Assembly: GCA_018970445.1 (NCBI GenBank)
Contig: JAGWWF010000020.1
Location: 1-64,000 of the forward strand
From: Alphaproteobacteria bacterium
Lineage (GTDB): Bacteria > Pseudomonadota > Alphaproteobacteria > Sphingomonadales > Sphingomonadaceae
Length of the DNA stretch: 64,000 nt
Direction: 5' to 3'
Shown here: one piece after another, positions 17,513-26,566 of the stretch
Numbering within the stretch: position 1 is the stretch's first letter
Layout of the letters: each line of letters starts with the position of its first letter
Notes under the pieces: generated by a model
Databases searched by the model: none
Told to the model about the DNA's origin: nothing
Seen by the model: only the letters and a program-made list of their open reading frames with translations
Translations under genes and position numbers: made by a program

Positions 17513-18805
17513 TCAAAAATCGAGGATGTGCATCATCACCGGTTGCCCGCTCACCGCCGGAGAGGCGGCCATGCGGGCAAGGCTCTCCACCACATCGGCC
17601 TCGCGGGCTTCGTGCGTCACCATCACCACCATGGCATCGCTGCTGCTCGATGTGCCGCGCTGCACCAGGCTTTCGATCGAAACGCCGCAATCCCTGAGCG
17701 CCGCCGTCAGTTCGGCCAGCACCCCGGCCCGATCGGCCACATTCAGCCGCAGATAATAACGCCCGCGCCGGTCTGCCGCCGGTGCGCGGGGCAGGGCGGC
17801 CAGATCAGCCACCGGCATCACGAACGGCGGCCGCACATCGCCGCGGGCAATATCCACCAGATCGGCGACCACGGCGCTGGCCGTTGGCCCTTCACCCGCG
17901 CCGCGCCCCTGGAAAAACAGCCGGCCAACGAAATCACCTTCCACCACCACGGCGTTCAGACTGCCCATGGTCGTGGCAATCGGGTGATCGACGGGAACCA
18001 GCGCCGGGTGCACGCGCTGGAACAGCTTGCCGTCTTCCGCTTCGGCCAGGCCCACCAGCTTGATGCGGAAACCCAGCGCGGCGGCCTGGGCGATATCGGC
18101 GGCGGCCACATTGCGGATGCCGTGGGCCGCGACGCCGGCAAAATCGATGCGTGCCCCAAAGGCCAGCGCGGCCAGGATGGACAATTTGTGGGCGGTATCA
18201 ATGCCATCGATATCGAAACTTGGGTCGGTCTCGGCAAAGCCCAGCGCCTGCGCATCGGCCAGCACTTCGGCAAAGCCCAGGCCTTCGGCCTCCATGCGCG
18301 ACAGGATATAATTGCAGGTGCCGTTCATCAGGCCATAGACGCGGGTGATGCGGTTGGCCGCCGCGCCTTCGGCCAGGCCCTTGATCACCGGAATGCCGCC
18401 GGCCACAGCGGCCTCATATTTCAGCGGCAGGCTGGCTGCTTCGGCCGCTGCCGCCAGTTCCAGGCCATGATGGGCCAGCATGGCCTTGTTGGCCGTCACC
18501 AGCGGCTTGCGCTGCGCCAGCGTGCGCCGCGCCAGGGTGAGCGCCGGGCCGTCGGACCCGCCGATCAGTTCCACCACCACATCCACATCATCGCGGGCGG
18601 CAAGTTCGGTGGCATCATCCACCCAGGCGACGCCGTCAAGGCTGATGCCGCGATCCCGGCTGCGATCGCGCGCCGAAACGGCAGTCACCATGATCGGCCG
18701 CCCCGCCCGCCGCGCCACCAGATCGGCGTTCGCGCTGAGGATCTTCACCACGCCAACGCCAACATTGCCGAGGCCGGCAAGGCCGATACGAAGAGGAGTG
18801 TTCAT
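17513..18805 (-). CDS. hom: Homoserine dehydrogenase
   Basis: Reduces aspartate semialdehyde to homoserine for threonine, methionine and isoleucine synthesis. The 430-residue product has an N-terminal NAD(P) Rossmann motif (GLAGLGNVGVGVV), a catalytic region including GLMNGTCNYILSRM and a C-terminal ACT domain (YYLRLNVADRAGVLAELTAA) that usually gives threonine feedback. The ATG at MNTPLRIGLAG follows a CGGGA element; the open frame upstream enters the toxin-antitoxin promoter region and is rejected. glpX follows after 70 bases. Confidence 0.95.
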   Translation of the reverse strand: MNTPLRIGLAGLGNVGVGVVKILSANADLVARRAGRPIMVTAVSARDRSRDRGISLDGVAWVDDATELAARDDVDVVVELIGGSDGPALTLARRTLAQRKPLVTANKAMLAHHGLELAAAAEAASLPLKYEAAVAGGIPVIKGLAEGAAANRITRVYGLMNGTCNYILSRMEAEGLGFAEVLADAQALGFAETDPSFDIDGIDTAHKLSILAALAFGARIDFAGVAAHGIRNVAAADIAQAAALGFRIKLVGLAEAEDGKLFQRVHPALVPVDHPIATTMGSLNAVVVEGDFVGRLFFQGRGAGEGPTASAVVADLVDIARGDVRPPFVMPVADLAALPRAPAADRRGRYYLRLNVADRAGVLAELTAALRDCGVSIESLVQRGTSSSSDAMVVMVTHEAREADVVESLARMAASPAVSGQPVMMHILDF

Positions 18806-18863
18806 CCGGTTTTTCCCGTTGCGGCAAGAGCTTTTGCCCATGTAGCGATGCCGCTTGCCACCA

Positions 18864-18909
18864 TGCAAGCCGCCTTCGGCTTGCACGTGACAAGGAAAAT
18901 CCTTACTGT
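18864..18909. promoter_or_regulatory. Palindromic operator/promoter region between hom and the toxin-antitoxin pair
   Basis: A perfect 9-bp palindrome (arm TGCAAGCCG, 4-base centre) occupies 18864-18885. Its right arm runs into TTGCAC (18881-18886), followed after 17 bases by TACTGT (18904-18909), a candidate plus-strand promoter. Its left arm read on the minus strand gives TTGCAT, a candidate -35 for hom. A second small palindrome, AAGGA/TCCTT, fills the plus-strand spacer (18892-18904). The plus-strand -10 ends 6 bases before the antitoxin ATG, which has no Shine-Dalgarno at usable distance. Confidence 0.5.
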
Positions 18910-18915
18910 TGCGGC

Positions 18916-19146
18916 ATGATCCAGAGCCGTTTGACCGCAAAGGCGCAAACCACCGTGCCGATGGCCGTGCGCCGGGCGCTGGGCCTGAAACCCGGCGATG
19001 CCATCAATTATGAAATCAATGGTGACAAGGTGGTGTGCACCCGCGCCGCCAGCGTGGATGCCGATGGTTTCCTGAACAATGTCATGCTGTTCAGCGAATG
19101 GGCGAGTGACGAGGACAGCGCCTATGACACGCTTGGCCAAGGGTGA
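18916..19146 (+). CDS. AbrB/MazE-like antitoxin
   Basis: A 76-residue protein with an N-terminal swapped-hairpin AbrB/SpoVT DNA-binding domain (SRLTAKAQTTVPMAVRRALG, LKPGDAINYEINGDKVVC) and an acidic C-terminal tail, the build of antitoxins that both repress their promoter and neutralise a partner toxin. The partner gene overlaps its 3' end by 23 bases. The gene is in reverse orientation to the alaC-hom run it interrupts. Transcript likely starts at or next to the ATG (leaderless), judging from promoter position and the lack of a ribosome-binding site. Confidence 0.85.
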   Translation: MIQSRLTAKAQTTVPMAVRRALGLKPGDAINYEINGDKVVCTRAASVDADGFLNNVMLFSEWASDEDSAYDTLGQG

Positions 19147-19456
19147 TGTGATCTGGGTGGCCTTTCCGTTTGTGGAACAGGGCCAGTTGAAATCCCGGCC
19201 AGCGCTGGTGCTCAATTTTGCCGATATTGGCGATGGTCTCTGTTGGGCTGCCATGATCACCGGTGCCGGCAAGGCGGCCTGGCCGGGGGATGTGCCCATC
19301 GCCGATCACCACGCCTGCGGCCTGCCGATCGCCTCCATCATCCGCACGGCCAAGCTCGCGACGCTGAATGCCGCGGCGGCGCAGCGCATCGGTGCAGTGC
19401 CGCCGGCAACGCTGATCGCGGTCGATGCCTGGCTGCGGACAAAGCTGGGCCTGTAA
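19124..19456 (+). CDS. PemK/MazF-family toxin
   Basis: A 110-residue protein with the MazF/PemK-type start KGDVIWVAFPFVEQGQLKSR, PALVLN and later SIIRTAKLATL, the SH3-like fold of ribosome-independent mRNA interferases. Family members cut mRNA or, less often, inhibit other targets. Start ATG lies inside the 3' end of the antitoxin gene, in another frame, giving the usual antitoxin-first order and translational coupling. Its tail stops 24 bases before the convergent alaC stop. Confidence 0.85.
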   Translation: MTRLAKGDVIWVAFPFVEQGQLKSRPALVLNFADIGDGLCWAAMITGAGKAAWPGDVPIADHHACGLPIASIIRTAKLATLNAAAAQRIGAVPPATLIAVDAWLRTKLGL

Positions 19457-19480
19457 GCCGCCGCCTCAGCCCTCCACTGA

Positions 19481-20692
19481 TCAGCCCCCAGCCTTCACCG
19501 ACGGCGTGTTCACCCCCATCGATTGCAGATATTTGCGGATGTTGCGCGCGGCCTGGCGCAGGCGCTGTTCATTTTCCACCATGGCGATGCGCACGAAACC
19601 CTCGCCATCCTCGCCATAGCCAACGCCCGGCGCCACCGCGACGCCGGCTTGCGTGAGCAGCTGCTTGGAAAATTCGAGACTCCCAAGATGCGCCAGCGCC
19701 GGCGGCAGCGGGGCCCAGGCGAACATGCTGGCGCGCGGCGGCGGAATATCCCAGCCGGCCCGGCCAAAGCTTTCCACCAGCACGTCGCGGCGGCGGTGAT
19801 ACAGCGCGCGATTCTGCGCCACGATATCCTGCGGGCCGTTCAGCGCCGCCACCGCCGCCGCCTGGATCGGCGTGAACGCACCATAATCCAGATAGGATTT
19901 CACCCGGGTCAGCGCCGAAATCAGCGTCTTGTTGCCCACCGCAAAGCCGATGCGCCAGCCGGCCATGGAGTACGTCTTGCTCATCGAGGTGAATTCGATC
20001 GCCACATCCCTGGCGCCCGGCACCTGCAGGATCGACGGCGTGGGGCAGCCATCAAACCAGATTTCCGAATAGGCCAGATCGGACAGCACCCAGATATTGT
20101 GCTTTTTCGCAAAGGCCACCACCCGTTCATAAAAGGCCAGATCGGCCACTTCGGCGGTGGGGTTGCTGGGGTATCCCATCACCAGCACGCTGGGGCGGGG
20201 CACGGTGAAGCGCACGGCGCGTTCCAGCGCCTCGAAATAGCGTTCGTCCGGCGTGGTCGGCACGCTGCGGATCGTCGCCCCGGCAATGATGAAGCCGAAG
20301 GTGTGGATGGGGTAGGACGGGTTGGGCGCCAGCACCACATCACCGGGCGCGGTGATCGCCTGGGCCAGATTGGCCAGGCCTTCCTTGCTGCCCAGCGTCA
20401 CCACCACTTCGCTGTCGGGATCAAGATCCACGCCAAAGCGCCGCTCGTAATAGGCCGCCTGCGCCTTGCGCAGGCCGGGAATGCCCTTGGACGCGCTGTA
20501 GCCGTGCGCATCCGGCTTGGCCGCCACTTCGGCCAGCTTGGCGATCACGTGGGGCGGCGGCGGCAGATCGGGATTGCCCATGCCCAGATCGATGATGTCG
20601 TCTCCGCGCGCGCGCGCTGCGGCCCGCATGGCGTTCACTTCCGCAATCACATAGGGCGGCAAGCGTTTGATGCGGTAGAATTCGTCCTGCAT
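19481..20692 (-). CDS. alaC: PLP aminotransferase, AlaC-like (LL-DAP aminotransferase family)
   Basis: A 403-residue class I/II aminotransferase. It has IIDLGMGNPDLPPP near the start, YSASKGIPGLR, NPTAEVAD, and the PLP lysine in SMSKTYSMAGWRIGF. The best match in memory is glutamate-pyruvate aminotransferase AlaC, which makes alanine; the family also contains LL-diaminopimelate aminotransferases, so the exact substrate is not certain. Located before hom on the same strand, but separated from it by the toxin-antitoxin pair. Confidence 0.88.
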   Translation of the reverse strand: MQDEFYRIKRLPPYVIAEVNAMRAAARARGDDIIDLGMGNPDLPPPPHVIAKLAEVAAKPDAHGYSASKGIPGLRKAQAAYYERRFGVDLDPDSEVVVTLGSKEGLANLAQAITAPGDVVLAPNPSYPIHTFGFIIAGATIRSVPTTPDERYFEALERAVRFTVPRPSVLVMGYPSNPTAEVADLAFYERVVAFAKKHNIWVLSDLAYSEIWFDGCPTPSILQVPGARDVAIEFTSMSKTYSMAGWRIGFAVGNKTLISALTRVKSYLDYGAFTPIQAAAVAALNGPQDIVAQNRALYHRRRDVLVESFGRAGWDIPPPRASMFAWAPLPPALAHLGSLEFSKQLLTQAGVAVAPGVGYGEDGEGFVRIAMVENEQRLRQAARNIRKYLQSMGVNTPSVKAGG

Positions 20693-20738
20693 GGCCAGTT
20701 CCGTTGGGCTGTTGGGGTTGCCTTAGGCAACGATTGGA

Positions 20739-20777
20739 CAAAAGAAAAGCGGCGGAGGAACCTGTTTGTTCCGCCGC
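20739..20777 (-). terminator. Orphan rho-independent terminator
   Basis: On the minus strand a stem of GCGGCGGAAC against GTTCC(TCC)GCCGC, with one 3-base bulge, is followed by TTTTCTTTT. The next gene downstream, alaC, starts 46 bases later, and the only known gene on the other side, phaC, is divergent, so no recognised gene uses it. It fits the end of a short minus-strand unit. Confidence 0.75.
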
Positions 20778-20810
20778 CGCCGGTGAGAGGCTGTGATTGT
20801 TGCGTCAGCC

Positions 20811-20906
20811 TCAGGTCGGTGGCGGCGCAGCGGCCATGGCGGCAGCCGCGGCGGCAGCGGTTGCTGCGCCGGCACTGGTGGCCGCGATGATCGCCTGATG
20901 GCGCAT
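20811..20906 (-). CDS. Candidate 31-residue alanine-rich small protein
   Basis: An ATG preceded by GGAG at 9 bases opens a 31-codon frame starting MRHQAIIAATSAGAA and continuing as an alanine-rich hydrophobic stretch ending MAAAPPPT. A candidate promoter lies just upstream and an efficient-looking terminator just downstream, so a transcript of about 190 nt is expected. The peptide could be a short membrane-associated protein; equally the transcript may be a small RNA and the frame incidental, since GC-rich DNA easily gives alanine-rich frames. I do not recognise a family. Confidence 0.35.
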   Translation of the reverse strand: MRHQAIIAATSAGAATAAAAAAAMAAAPPPT

Positions 20907-20943
20907 GCCATGTTTCTCCGCCGGATCGAACCCGGCAGTTCGG

Positions 20944-20972
20944 CGCATAGACCAAAAGGCCGGGCTTGGCAA
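20944..20972 (-). promoter_or_regulatory. Candidate promoter of the orphan short unit
   Basis: Minus-strand TTGCCA and TATGCG are spaced by 17 bases. The predicted start near 20937 coincides with the base of a short hairpin (GCCGG/CCGGC, 20920-20936) and lies about 30 bases before the 31-codon frame. The box lies in the shared spacer with phaC. Confidence 0.45.
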
Positions 20973-21016
20973 AGGCGAGGCTTCCAGCGCACAACAGGCC
21001 GGCAAGGAGCACCCCC

Positions 21017-22768
21017 ATGACCGAGCCCAAGGACCCCGCCGCACTGGCCCAGGACAATTTCCAGCAGCTCACCGATCTGATGGGCCGGGGGCAGCAGATG
21101 ATGCTGGAATTCTGGACCAAGGAACATGGCGCCGCCCCCATCGTGCCCGATCCGCTGGGCATGATGTCCACCTGGACGCGCGCCTGGTCGGCCATGCTGT
21201 CCGATCCCACCCGCCTGCTCGAACAGCAGCAACGCTACATGACCGATGCGCTGGCGCTGTGGCAGCGCTTCCTCACCCCGGATGCCGAACCGGCGCCCGT
21301 GAAGGACAAGCGCTTTGCCGGCGCAGCCTGGGCGCAGAATCCCGCCTTTGATTTCCTGCGCCAATCCTATCTGCTCACCGCCAGCCATGTGATGCAGGCC
21401 GCCCAGGGCATCGACGGGCTGGACGACGCCGAAAAGGCCAAGGCGCAGTTTCTGATCAAGCAATATGTCGATGCGATGAGCCCGTCCAACTTCATGGCCA
21501 CCAACCCGGATGTGTTGACCATGACGCTGGAAACCGGCGGTGCCAACCTGTTGAAGGGCCTGGAACATCTGCTCGACGATCTGTCGGCCGGCCGGATGCG
21601 GATGACCGATGAAAACGCCTTTGCCGTGGGCCGCAATGTTGCGGTCACCCCGGGCAAGGTGGTGTTCCAGAACCGGCTGTTCCAGCTGATCCATTATGCG
21701 CCGGCCACCGAAACCGTGTTCGCCACGCCCCTGCTGATCTTCCCGCCGTGGATCAACAAATATTATATTCTCGACCTGACGGCGGAAAAAAGCTTCATCC
21801 GCTGGTGCGTGGCGCAGGGGCTCAGCGTGTTTGTCGTCAGCTGGAAAAATGCCGACGACGGCCTGGCCGATGCCACCATCGACACTTATGTCGAGGAAGG
21901 CATGTTCACCGCCATCACGCTGGTGCGGGAGATCTGCGACACGCCGTCGGTGCACACGATCGGCTATTGCGTGGCCGGCACCACATTGGCCGCGGCGCTG
22001 GCCGTGCTGGCGGCGCGCGGGGAGGCGGCACAGGTCGCCACCGCCACCTTCTTCACCGCCCAGGTGGATTTCAGCGATTCCGGCGAACTGAAACTGTTCG
22101 TGGATGATGCCGGGCTGGAGACCATCGCCAAGCTCACCGAAGGCAAGCCGGTGCTGGATGGCCGCTACATGGCAACCAGCTTCAACCTGCTGCGGTCGAA
22201 CGATCTGATCTGGAACTATGTCGTCAACAACTATATGCTGGGCAAGGATTATTTCCCGTTTGACCTGCTGTATTGGAACAGCGATGCCACCAATGTGCCG
22301 GCGCGCTGGCATTTCCAGTATCTGGATCAGATGTATCGCCGCAACCTGCTGATCCAGCCTGGCGGCATGACCGTGTGCGGCACGCCGGTTGATCTGTCGC
22401 TCGTGCACACCCCCAGCTATGTCCAGGGCGGCAAGGAAGACCATATCGCGCCGGCCCGCAGCGCCTTCAAGCTCACCCAGGCCTTTAGCGGCGAAACCCG
22501 CTTCGTGCTGGCTGGCAGCGGCCATATCGCCGGCGTCGTCAACCCGCCATCATCGGGCAAATATCAGCATTGGACCAACGACAGCCCGGCCGCCACGCTG
22601 GACGATTTCATCGCCGGCGCAGCCGAGACCAAGGGCAGCTGGTGGCCGGACTGGCTGGCCTGGCTGGGCCCGCGTTCGGGCGATCAGGTGCCGGCGCGGG
22701 TGCCGGGGCAGGGGCCATTTCCGGCGATCGAGGATGCGCCGGGCAGCTATGTGAAGGAACGCATCTAG
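21017..22768 (+). CDS. phaC: Class I polyhydroxyalkanoate synthase
   Basis: Polymerises (R)-3-hydroxyacyl-CoA into storage polyester on granules. The 583-residue length fits class I. The catalytic triad is visible: C318 in the lipase-like box GYCVAG, D475 in GGKEDHIAP and H503 in GSGHIAGVVNPP. FPPWINKYYILDL is the usual segment near residue 243. A good AAGGAG lies before the chosen ATG. No phasin, phaA/B or depolymerase neighbours it here; instead it faces a short orphan unit and precedes ilvD. Confidence 0.96.
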   Translation: MTEPKDPAALAQDNFQQLTDLMGRGQQMMLEFWTKEHGAAPIVPDPLGMMSTWTRAWSAMLSDPTRLLEQQQRYMTDALALWQRFLTPDAEPAPVKDKRFAGAAWAQNPAFDFLRQSYLLTASHVMQAAQGIDGLDDAEKAKAQFLIKQYVDAMSPSNFMATNPDVLTMTLETGGANLLKGLEHLLDDLSAGRMRMTDENAFAVGRNVAVTPGKVVFQNRLFQLIHYAPATETVFATPLLIFPPWINKYYILDLTAEKSFIRWCVAQGLSVFVVSWKNADDGLADATIDTYVEEGMFTAITLVREICDTPSVHTIGYCVAGTTLAAALAVLAARGEAAQVATATFFTAQVDFSDSGELKLFVDDAGLETIAKLTEGKPVLDGRYMATSFNLLRSNDLIWNYVVNNYMLGKDYFPFDLLYWNSDATNVPARWHFQYLDQMYRRNLLIQPGGMTVCGTPVDLSLVHTPSYVQGGKEDHIAPARSAFKLTQAFSGETRFVLAGSGHIAGVVNPPSSGKYQHWTNDSPAATLDDFIAGAAETKGSWWPDWLAWLGPRSGDQVPARVPGQGPFPAIEDAPGSYVKERI

Positions 22769-22853
22769 TGGCAGCATGCCGGCCGGCTGGCGCCTCCCTT
22801 GACGTGGCCACAGTGCTGGTGCAGGGCAATTTTGTTGTTCAAAGAGGGTTGCA

Positions 22854-24572
22854 ATGACAAGATTCGACAAGTCTCGCCTGCCATCCCGCCATGTTTCGGT
22901 CGGGCCGGAACGGGCACCGCACCGCAGCTACTATTATGCGATGGGGCTTTCGGAGGCGGAGATCGCCCGGCCGTTCGTCGGCATCGCCTCGGCCGGGAAC
23001 GACAGCGCGCCGTGCAACACCACGCTCGATGCCCAGGCCGATGCCGCGCGGATCGGCGTGAACGAGGCCGGCGGCATGCCGCGCCGGTTCAACACCATCA
23101 CCGTGACAGACGGCATCGCCATGGGCCACCAAGGCATGAAGGCCAGCCTGGTCAGTCGCGACTGCATTGCCGACAGCGTGGAACTGTCCATGCGCGGCCA
23201 TTGTTATGATGCGCTGATCGGTTTTGCCGGCTGCGACAAGAGCCTGCCCGGCATGATGATGGCCATGCTGCGGCTGAACGTGCCCAGCATCTTCGTCTAT
23301 GGCGGCTCCATCCTGCCCGGCCGCTTTGAAGACAAGGATGTGACGGTGGTGGACGTGTTCGAGGCGGTGGGCGGCCATGCCGCCGGCAACTGCCCGCTGG
23401 CCCGGCTGACCGCGCTGGAAAAGGTGGCTTGCCCCGGCCATGGCGCTTGCGGCGGGCAATATACTGCCAACACCATGGCCTGTGTGGGCGAGGCCATCGG
23501 CCTGTCGCTGCCCAACAGCAACATGGCGCCCGCCCCCTATGGCAGCCGCGGCGACATCGCCATTGCCGCCGGCCGGCAGATCATGACCCTGATCGAACGC
23601 AACCTGCGCCCGCGCGACATATGCACGCGGCAAGCCTTTGAAAACGCAGCCCGCATCGTGGCGGCCACGGGTGGTTCCACCAATGCTGCCCTGCATCTGC
23701 CGGCCATGGCCAACGAATGCGGCGTCAAGTTCGACCTGTTCGACATGGCCGAAATCTTCAAGACCACGCCCTACATCGCCGATCTGAAACCGGGCGGCAA
23801 ATATGTCGCAAAGGACATGTATGATGCCGGCGGCGTCTACATGGTGCTCAAGACACTGTTCGATGCCGGCTTCATCCATGGTGACTGCCTGACGGTGAGC
23901 GGCAAGACCCTGGCCGAGAATATCGAGGAGATCAGCTGGAACCCGGATCAGAAAGTGATCTATCCGGTGGCCAACCCGATCACGCCCACCGGCGGCGTGG
24001 TCGGCCTGAAGGGCAGCCTTGCCCCCGATGGCGCCATCGTCAAGGTGGCCGGCATGCAGAAACTGCAGTTCAGCGGCCCGGCCCGCGTGTTCGACAGCGA
24101 GGAGGCCTGTTTTGCCGTGGTCGAACAGCGCGGCATCGAACCGGGCTGCGTGATCGTCATCCGCTATGAAGGGCCAAAGGGCGGCCCCGGCATGCGTGAA
24201 ATGCTGTCCACCACCGCCGCGCTTTATGGGCAGGGGCTGGGTGCCGAGGTGGCGCTGATCACCGACGGCCGCTTTTCGGGGGCCACCCGCGGCTTCTGCA
24301 TCGGCCATGTCGGGCCGGAAGCCGCCGAAGGTGGCCCCATCGCGCTGGTGGAGGATGGTGACATCATCAGCATCGATGCCGAAGCCGGCACCATCGATCT
24401 GCATGTGGATGATGCCACGCTGGCCGCCCGCCGCGCCGCCTGGCAGCCGCGCAGCACCGATTATCAATCAGGCGCAATCTGGAAATTCGCGCAAACGGTC
24501 GGCCCGGCGCGGCTGGGGGCTGTCACCCACCCCGGCGCCAAGGCTGAAACCCACATGTTTGCCGATATCTAG
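22854..24572 (+). CDS. ilvD: Dihydroxy-acid dehydratase
   Basis: Fe-S dehydratase of valine, isoleucine and pantothenate synthesis. The 572-residue product has the cluster cysteines in [16 protein letters not shown] and [11 protein letters not shown], and [16 protein letters not shown] near the C-terminus. RBS GAGGG lies 6 bases before the ATG. Related sugar-acid dehydratases (Edd, XylD) share the fold, but length and motifs favour IlvD. It ends with a 3-base overlap against the convergent GNAT gene. Confidence 0.93.
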   Translation: MTRFDKSRLPSRHVSVGPERAPHRSYYYAMGLSEAEIARPFVGIASAGNDSAPCNTTLDAQADAARIGVNEAGGMPRRFNTITVTDGIAMGHQGMKASLVSRDCIADSVELSMRGHCYDALIGFAGCDKSLPGMMMAMLRLNVPSIFVYGGSILPGRFEDKDVTVVDVFEAVGGHAAGNCPLARLTALEKVACPGHGACGGQYTANTMACVGEAIGLSLPNSNMAPAPYGSRGDIAIAAGRQIMTLIERNLRPRDICTRQAFENAARIVAATGGSTNAALHLPAMANECGVKFDLFDMAEIFKTTPYIADLKPGGKYVAKDMYDAGGVYMVLKTLFDAGFIHGDCLTVSGKTLAENIEEISWNPDQKVIYPVANPITPTGGVVGLKGSLAPDGAIVKVAGMQKLQFSGPARVFDSEEACFAVVEQRGIEPGCVIVIRYEGPKGGPGMREMLSTTAALYGQGLGAEVALITDGRFSGATRGFCIGHVGPEAAEGGPIALVEDGDIISIDAEAGTIDLHVDDATLAARRAAWQPRSTDYQSGAIWKFAQTVGPARLGAVTHPGAKAETHMFADI

Positions 24573-25063
24573 AGCTGAAATCGTTTCCGGATCCGGTCCA
24601 CCGGCGTGCCGTCGCGCAACGGCACGCTGGGGATCACATCATGATCCACAAAGCCCATGCGGCTGTAAAAAGTCAGGCCGCCCGCATTGTCGGCCCGGAT
24701 GGTGGCGTTGATCGCGGCCAGCCCCAGCAACCGGGCGGAATCGCAGGTGGCGGCAAACAGCGCGCTGCCCACGCCGGCCTGCGTGCCGCCAATCCGGGTG
24801 AAGGTTGCGATGTCACCGATGCTGGCGGGCAGATCCGGCTGGCGCCCCAGCGTCTGGAAACCGGCCAGCCGGCCATCGGCTTCGGCCACGAAACAGCAGT
24901 GCACGCCTGGCCCGGTGAGATAGGCATCGGCCAGCGCGGCGGGCGTGAAGGCGGTTTCAAGGGCCGTGGTGCCGCCGCCGGCGATGATGGCGTTCAGTAA
25001 TCCGGCCAGTTCGGCAGCATCGCTGCTGGTCACGGGGCGGATGATCAGATCAGATCGGGGCAT
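24569..25063 (-). CDS. GNAT-family N-acetyltransferase
   Basis: A 164-residue GNAT acetyltransferase. [20 protein letters not shown] begins the fold; [19 protein letters not shown] is the C-terminal acetyl-CoA/substrate segment. A GGAAGG box lies 6 bases before the ATG. The acceptor is unknown; the closest general resemblance is to the phosphinothricin/amino-acid acetyltransferase branch. Divergent from nnr over 120 bases. Confidence 0.8.
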   Translation of the reverse strand: MPRSDLIIRPVTSSDAAELAGLLNAIIAGGGTTALETAFTPAALADAYLTGPGVHCCFVAEADGRLAGFQTLGRQPDLPASIGDIATFTRIGGTQAGVGSALFAATCDSARLLGLAAINATIRADNAGGLTFYSRMGFVDHDVIPSVPLRDGTPVDRIRKRFQL

Positions 25064-25183
25064 GGCGGGCCTTCCATTTCGAGCGCAACATGGCTTGCCA
25101 CAGGCATGCCATCGCAGCCAGCCTGTCTCATCGGCCGGCGAAATGGCTTGCCTCGCCGGCGACGCTTTGCGAGGACTTGCGCC

Positions 25184-26566
25184 ATGTTCCAGATCGATCC
25201 CGGCCCGCCGTTGGTGACCGTCGCTGCCATGCGGGCGGCCGAAGCCGCGGTGATCGCCAGTGGCGTGCCGGCGCTTGCCCTGATGGAGCGGGCGGCGGCA
25301 GGCGCAGCGCGTGCCATCATGGCACATCTGCCGTCGCGCCGCGCCACCGTGCTGTGCGGCACCGGCAACAATGGCGGCGATGGTTATGGCATTGCCAGCC
25401 ATCTGGCCGCCGCTGGCGTGGCCGTGACGGTGGCCGCCGCCGGCCCGCCCAGGTCGCCGGCTGCGGCCGAAATGGCCAGCCGCTGGCACGGAGCGGCGGT
25501 GCCGCTGGCCGATGCGCCGGCAGCGCCGCTGATCGTTGATGCCCTGTTCGGCATCGGGCTGGATCGGCCGCTGGAAGCCGATCACCAGGCCGTGCTGGAT
25601 CGGCTGCGCGGCCAGGGCCGGGTGGTGGCCATCGACATTGCATCGGGCGTGCACGGAAACAGTGGCGCGGCGCTGGGGCGGCCGCTGGCCGCCGACCTCA
25701 CCATCGCCTTTGGCGCGATCAAGCTGGGGCATGTTCTGGCCGATGGCCCGGTGCTGAGCGGGCGGCTGGCGCTGGTGGATATCGGCGTGCCGGTGCAATC
25801 GGCCCTGGCCATGGTGGCCCCGCCGCGCCTGATCGGGCCACCGCGCACGGCCCACAAATATGATCGCGGCTGGGTGCTGATGGTGGAAGGCGAGGCGGGG
25901 CATGGCGGTGCCGCCGGTCTGGCGGCCCTGGCGGCGCTGCGTTGCGGGGCCGGGCTGGTCACCATCGCCGGCGAAGGCGCGGCCCTGCCGGCACTGGCGT
26001 TGATGCGCCGCAACGATGATGAAACCGCCAATCTGCTCAACGATCCGCGCCTGGGCAGCGTGATCATCGGGCCGGGCATGGCCGCCGATGCGCGGGCGCG
26101 GGGCTGGCTGCGCCGGCTCACCTGGGCGGGCAAGCCGCTGGTGCTGGATGCCGGCGCTCTGCGCCTGCTGGCCGAAGGCCCGGTGGGCGCGCCATCGGTG
26201 CTCACCCCGCACGAAGGCGAATTTGCCCAGATGTTCGGGCCGCCGGGCGATGATCGCATCGGTGCCGTGCAGAAGGCGGCGCGCATCACCGATGCCGTGG
26301 TGCTGCTGAAGGGGCCGGCCACCATCATCGCCGCGCCCGATGGCCGGGTGGTGATCAACACCCACAACGCGCCCTGGCTGGCCACGGCCGGTTCGGGCGA
26401 TGTGCTGGCCGGCATGATTGCCGCCCTGCTGGCGCAGGGCCAGCCGCTGTTCGAAGCCGCCTGCGCCGCCGCCTGGGTGCACGGCGATGCCGGCCTGCGG
26501 CTGGGGCCGGGGCGGATTGCCGATGATCTGGTCGCCAGCCTGCCCGAGGTGCTGGCCAAGCTGTGA
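25184..26566 (+). CDS. nnr: Bifunctional NAD(P)HX epimerase/dehydratase
   Basis: Repairs hydrated NAD(P)H: the N-terminal YjeF_N domain epimerises (R)- to (S)-NAD(P)HX and the C-terminal ribokinase-like domain dehydrates it using ADP or ATP. The 460-residue fused product shows GTGNNGGDGYG near residue 60 and GSGDVLAGMIAALLAQG near residue 405. GAGG lies 9 bases before the ATG. The next gene starts by GTGA overlap, so the two are translated together. Confidence 0.94.
   Translation: MFQIDPGPPLVTVAAMRAAEAAVIASGVPALALMERAAAGAARAIMAHLPSRRATVLCGTGNNGGDGYGIASHLAAAGVAVTVAAAGPPRSPAAAEMASRWHGAAVPLADAPAAPLIVDALFGIGLDRPLEADHQAVLDRLRGQGRVVAIDIASGVHGNSGAALGRPLAADLTIAFGAIKLGHVLADGPVLSGRLALVDIGVPVQSALAMVAPPRLIGPPRTAHKYDRGWVLMVEGEAGHGGAAGLAALAALRCGAGLVTIAGEGAALPALALMRRNDDETANLLNDPRLGSVIIGPGMAADARARGWLRRLTWAGKPLVLDAGALRLLAEGPVGAPSVLTPHEGEFAQMFGPPGDDRIGAVQKAARITDAVVLLKGPATIIAAPDGRVVINTHNAPWLATAGSGDVLAGMIAALLAQGQPLFEAACAAAWVHGDAGLRLGPGRIADDLVASLPEVLAKL

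Noticed and set aside
20916-20940. GGTTCGATCC-like T-loop sequence, possible tRNA or tmRNA piece
   Set aside because: No acceptor, D or anticodon arm can be built around it; it is only a short hairpin near the orphan promoter.
21962-21982. Alanine in the PhaC box (GYCVAG) as a defect
   Set aside because: The box consensus tolerates G or A there, and the Cys, Asp and His triad is complete.
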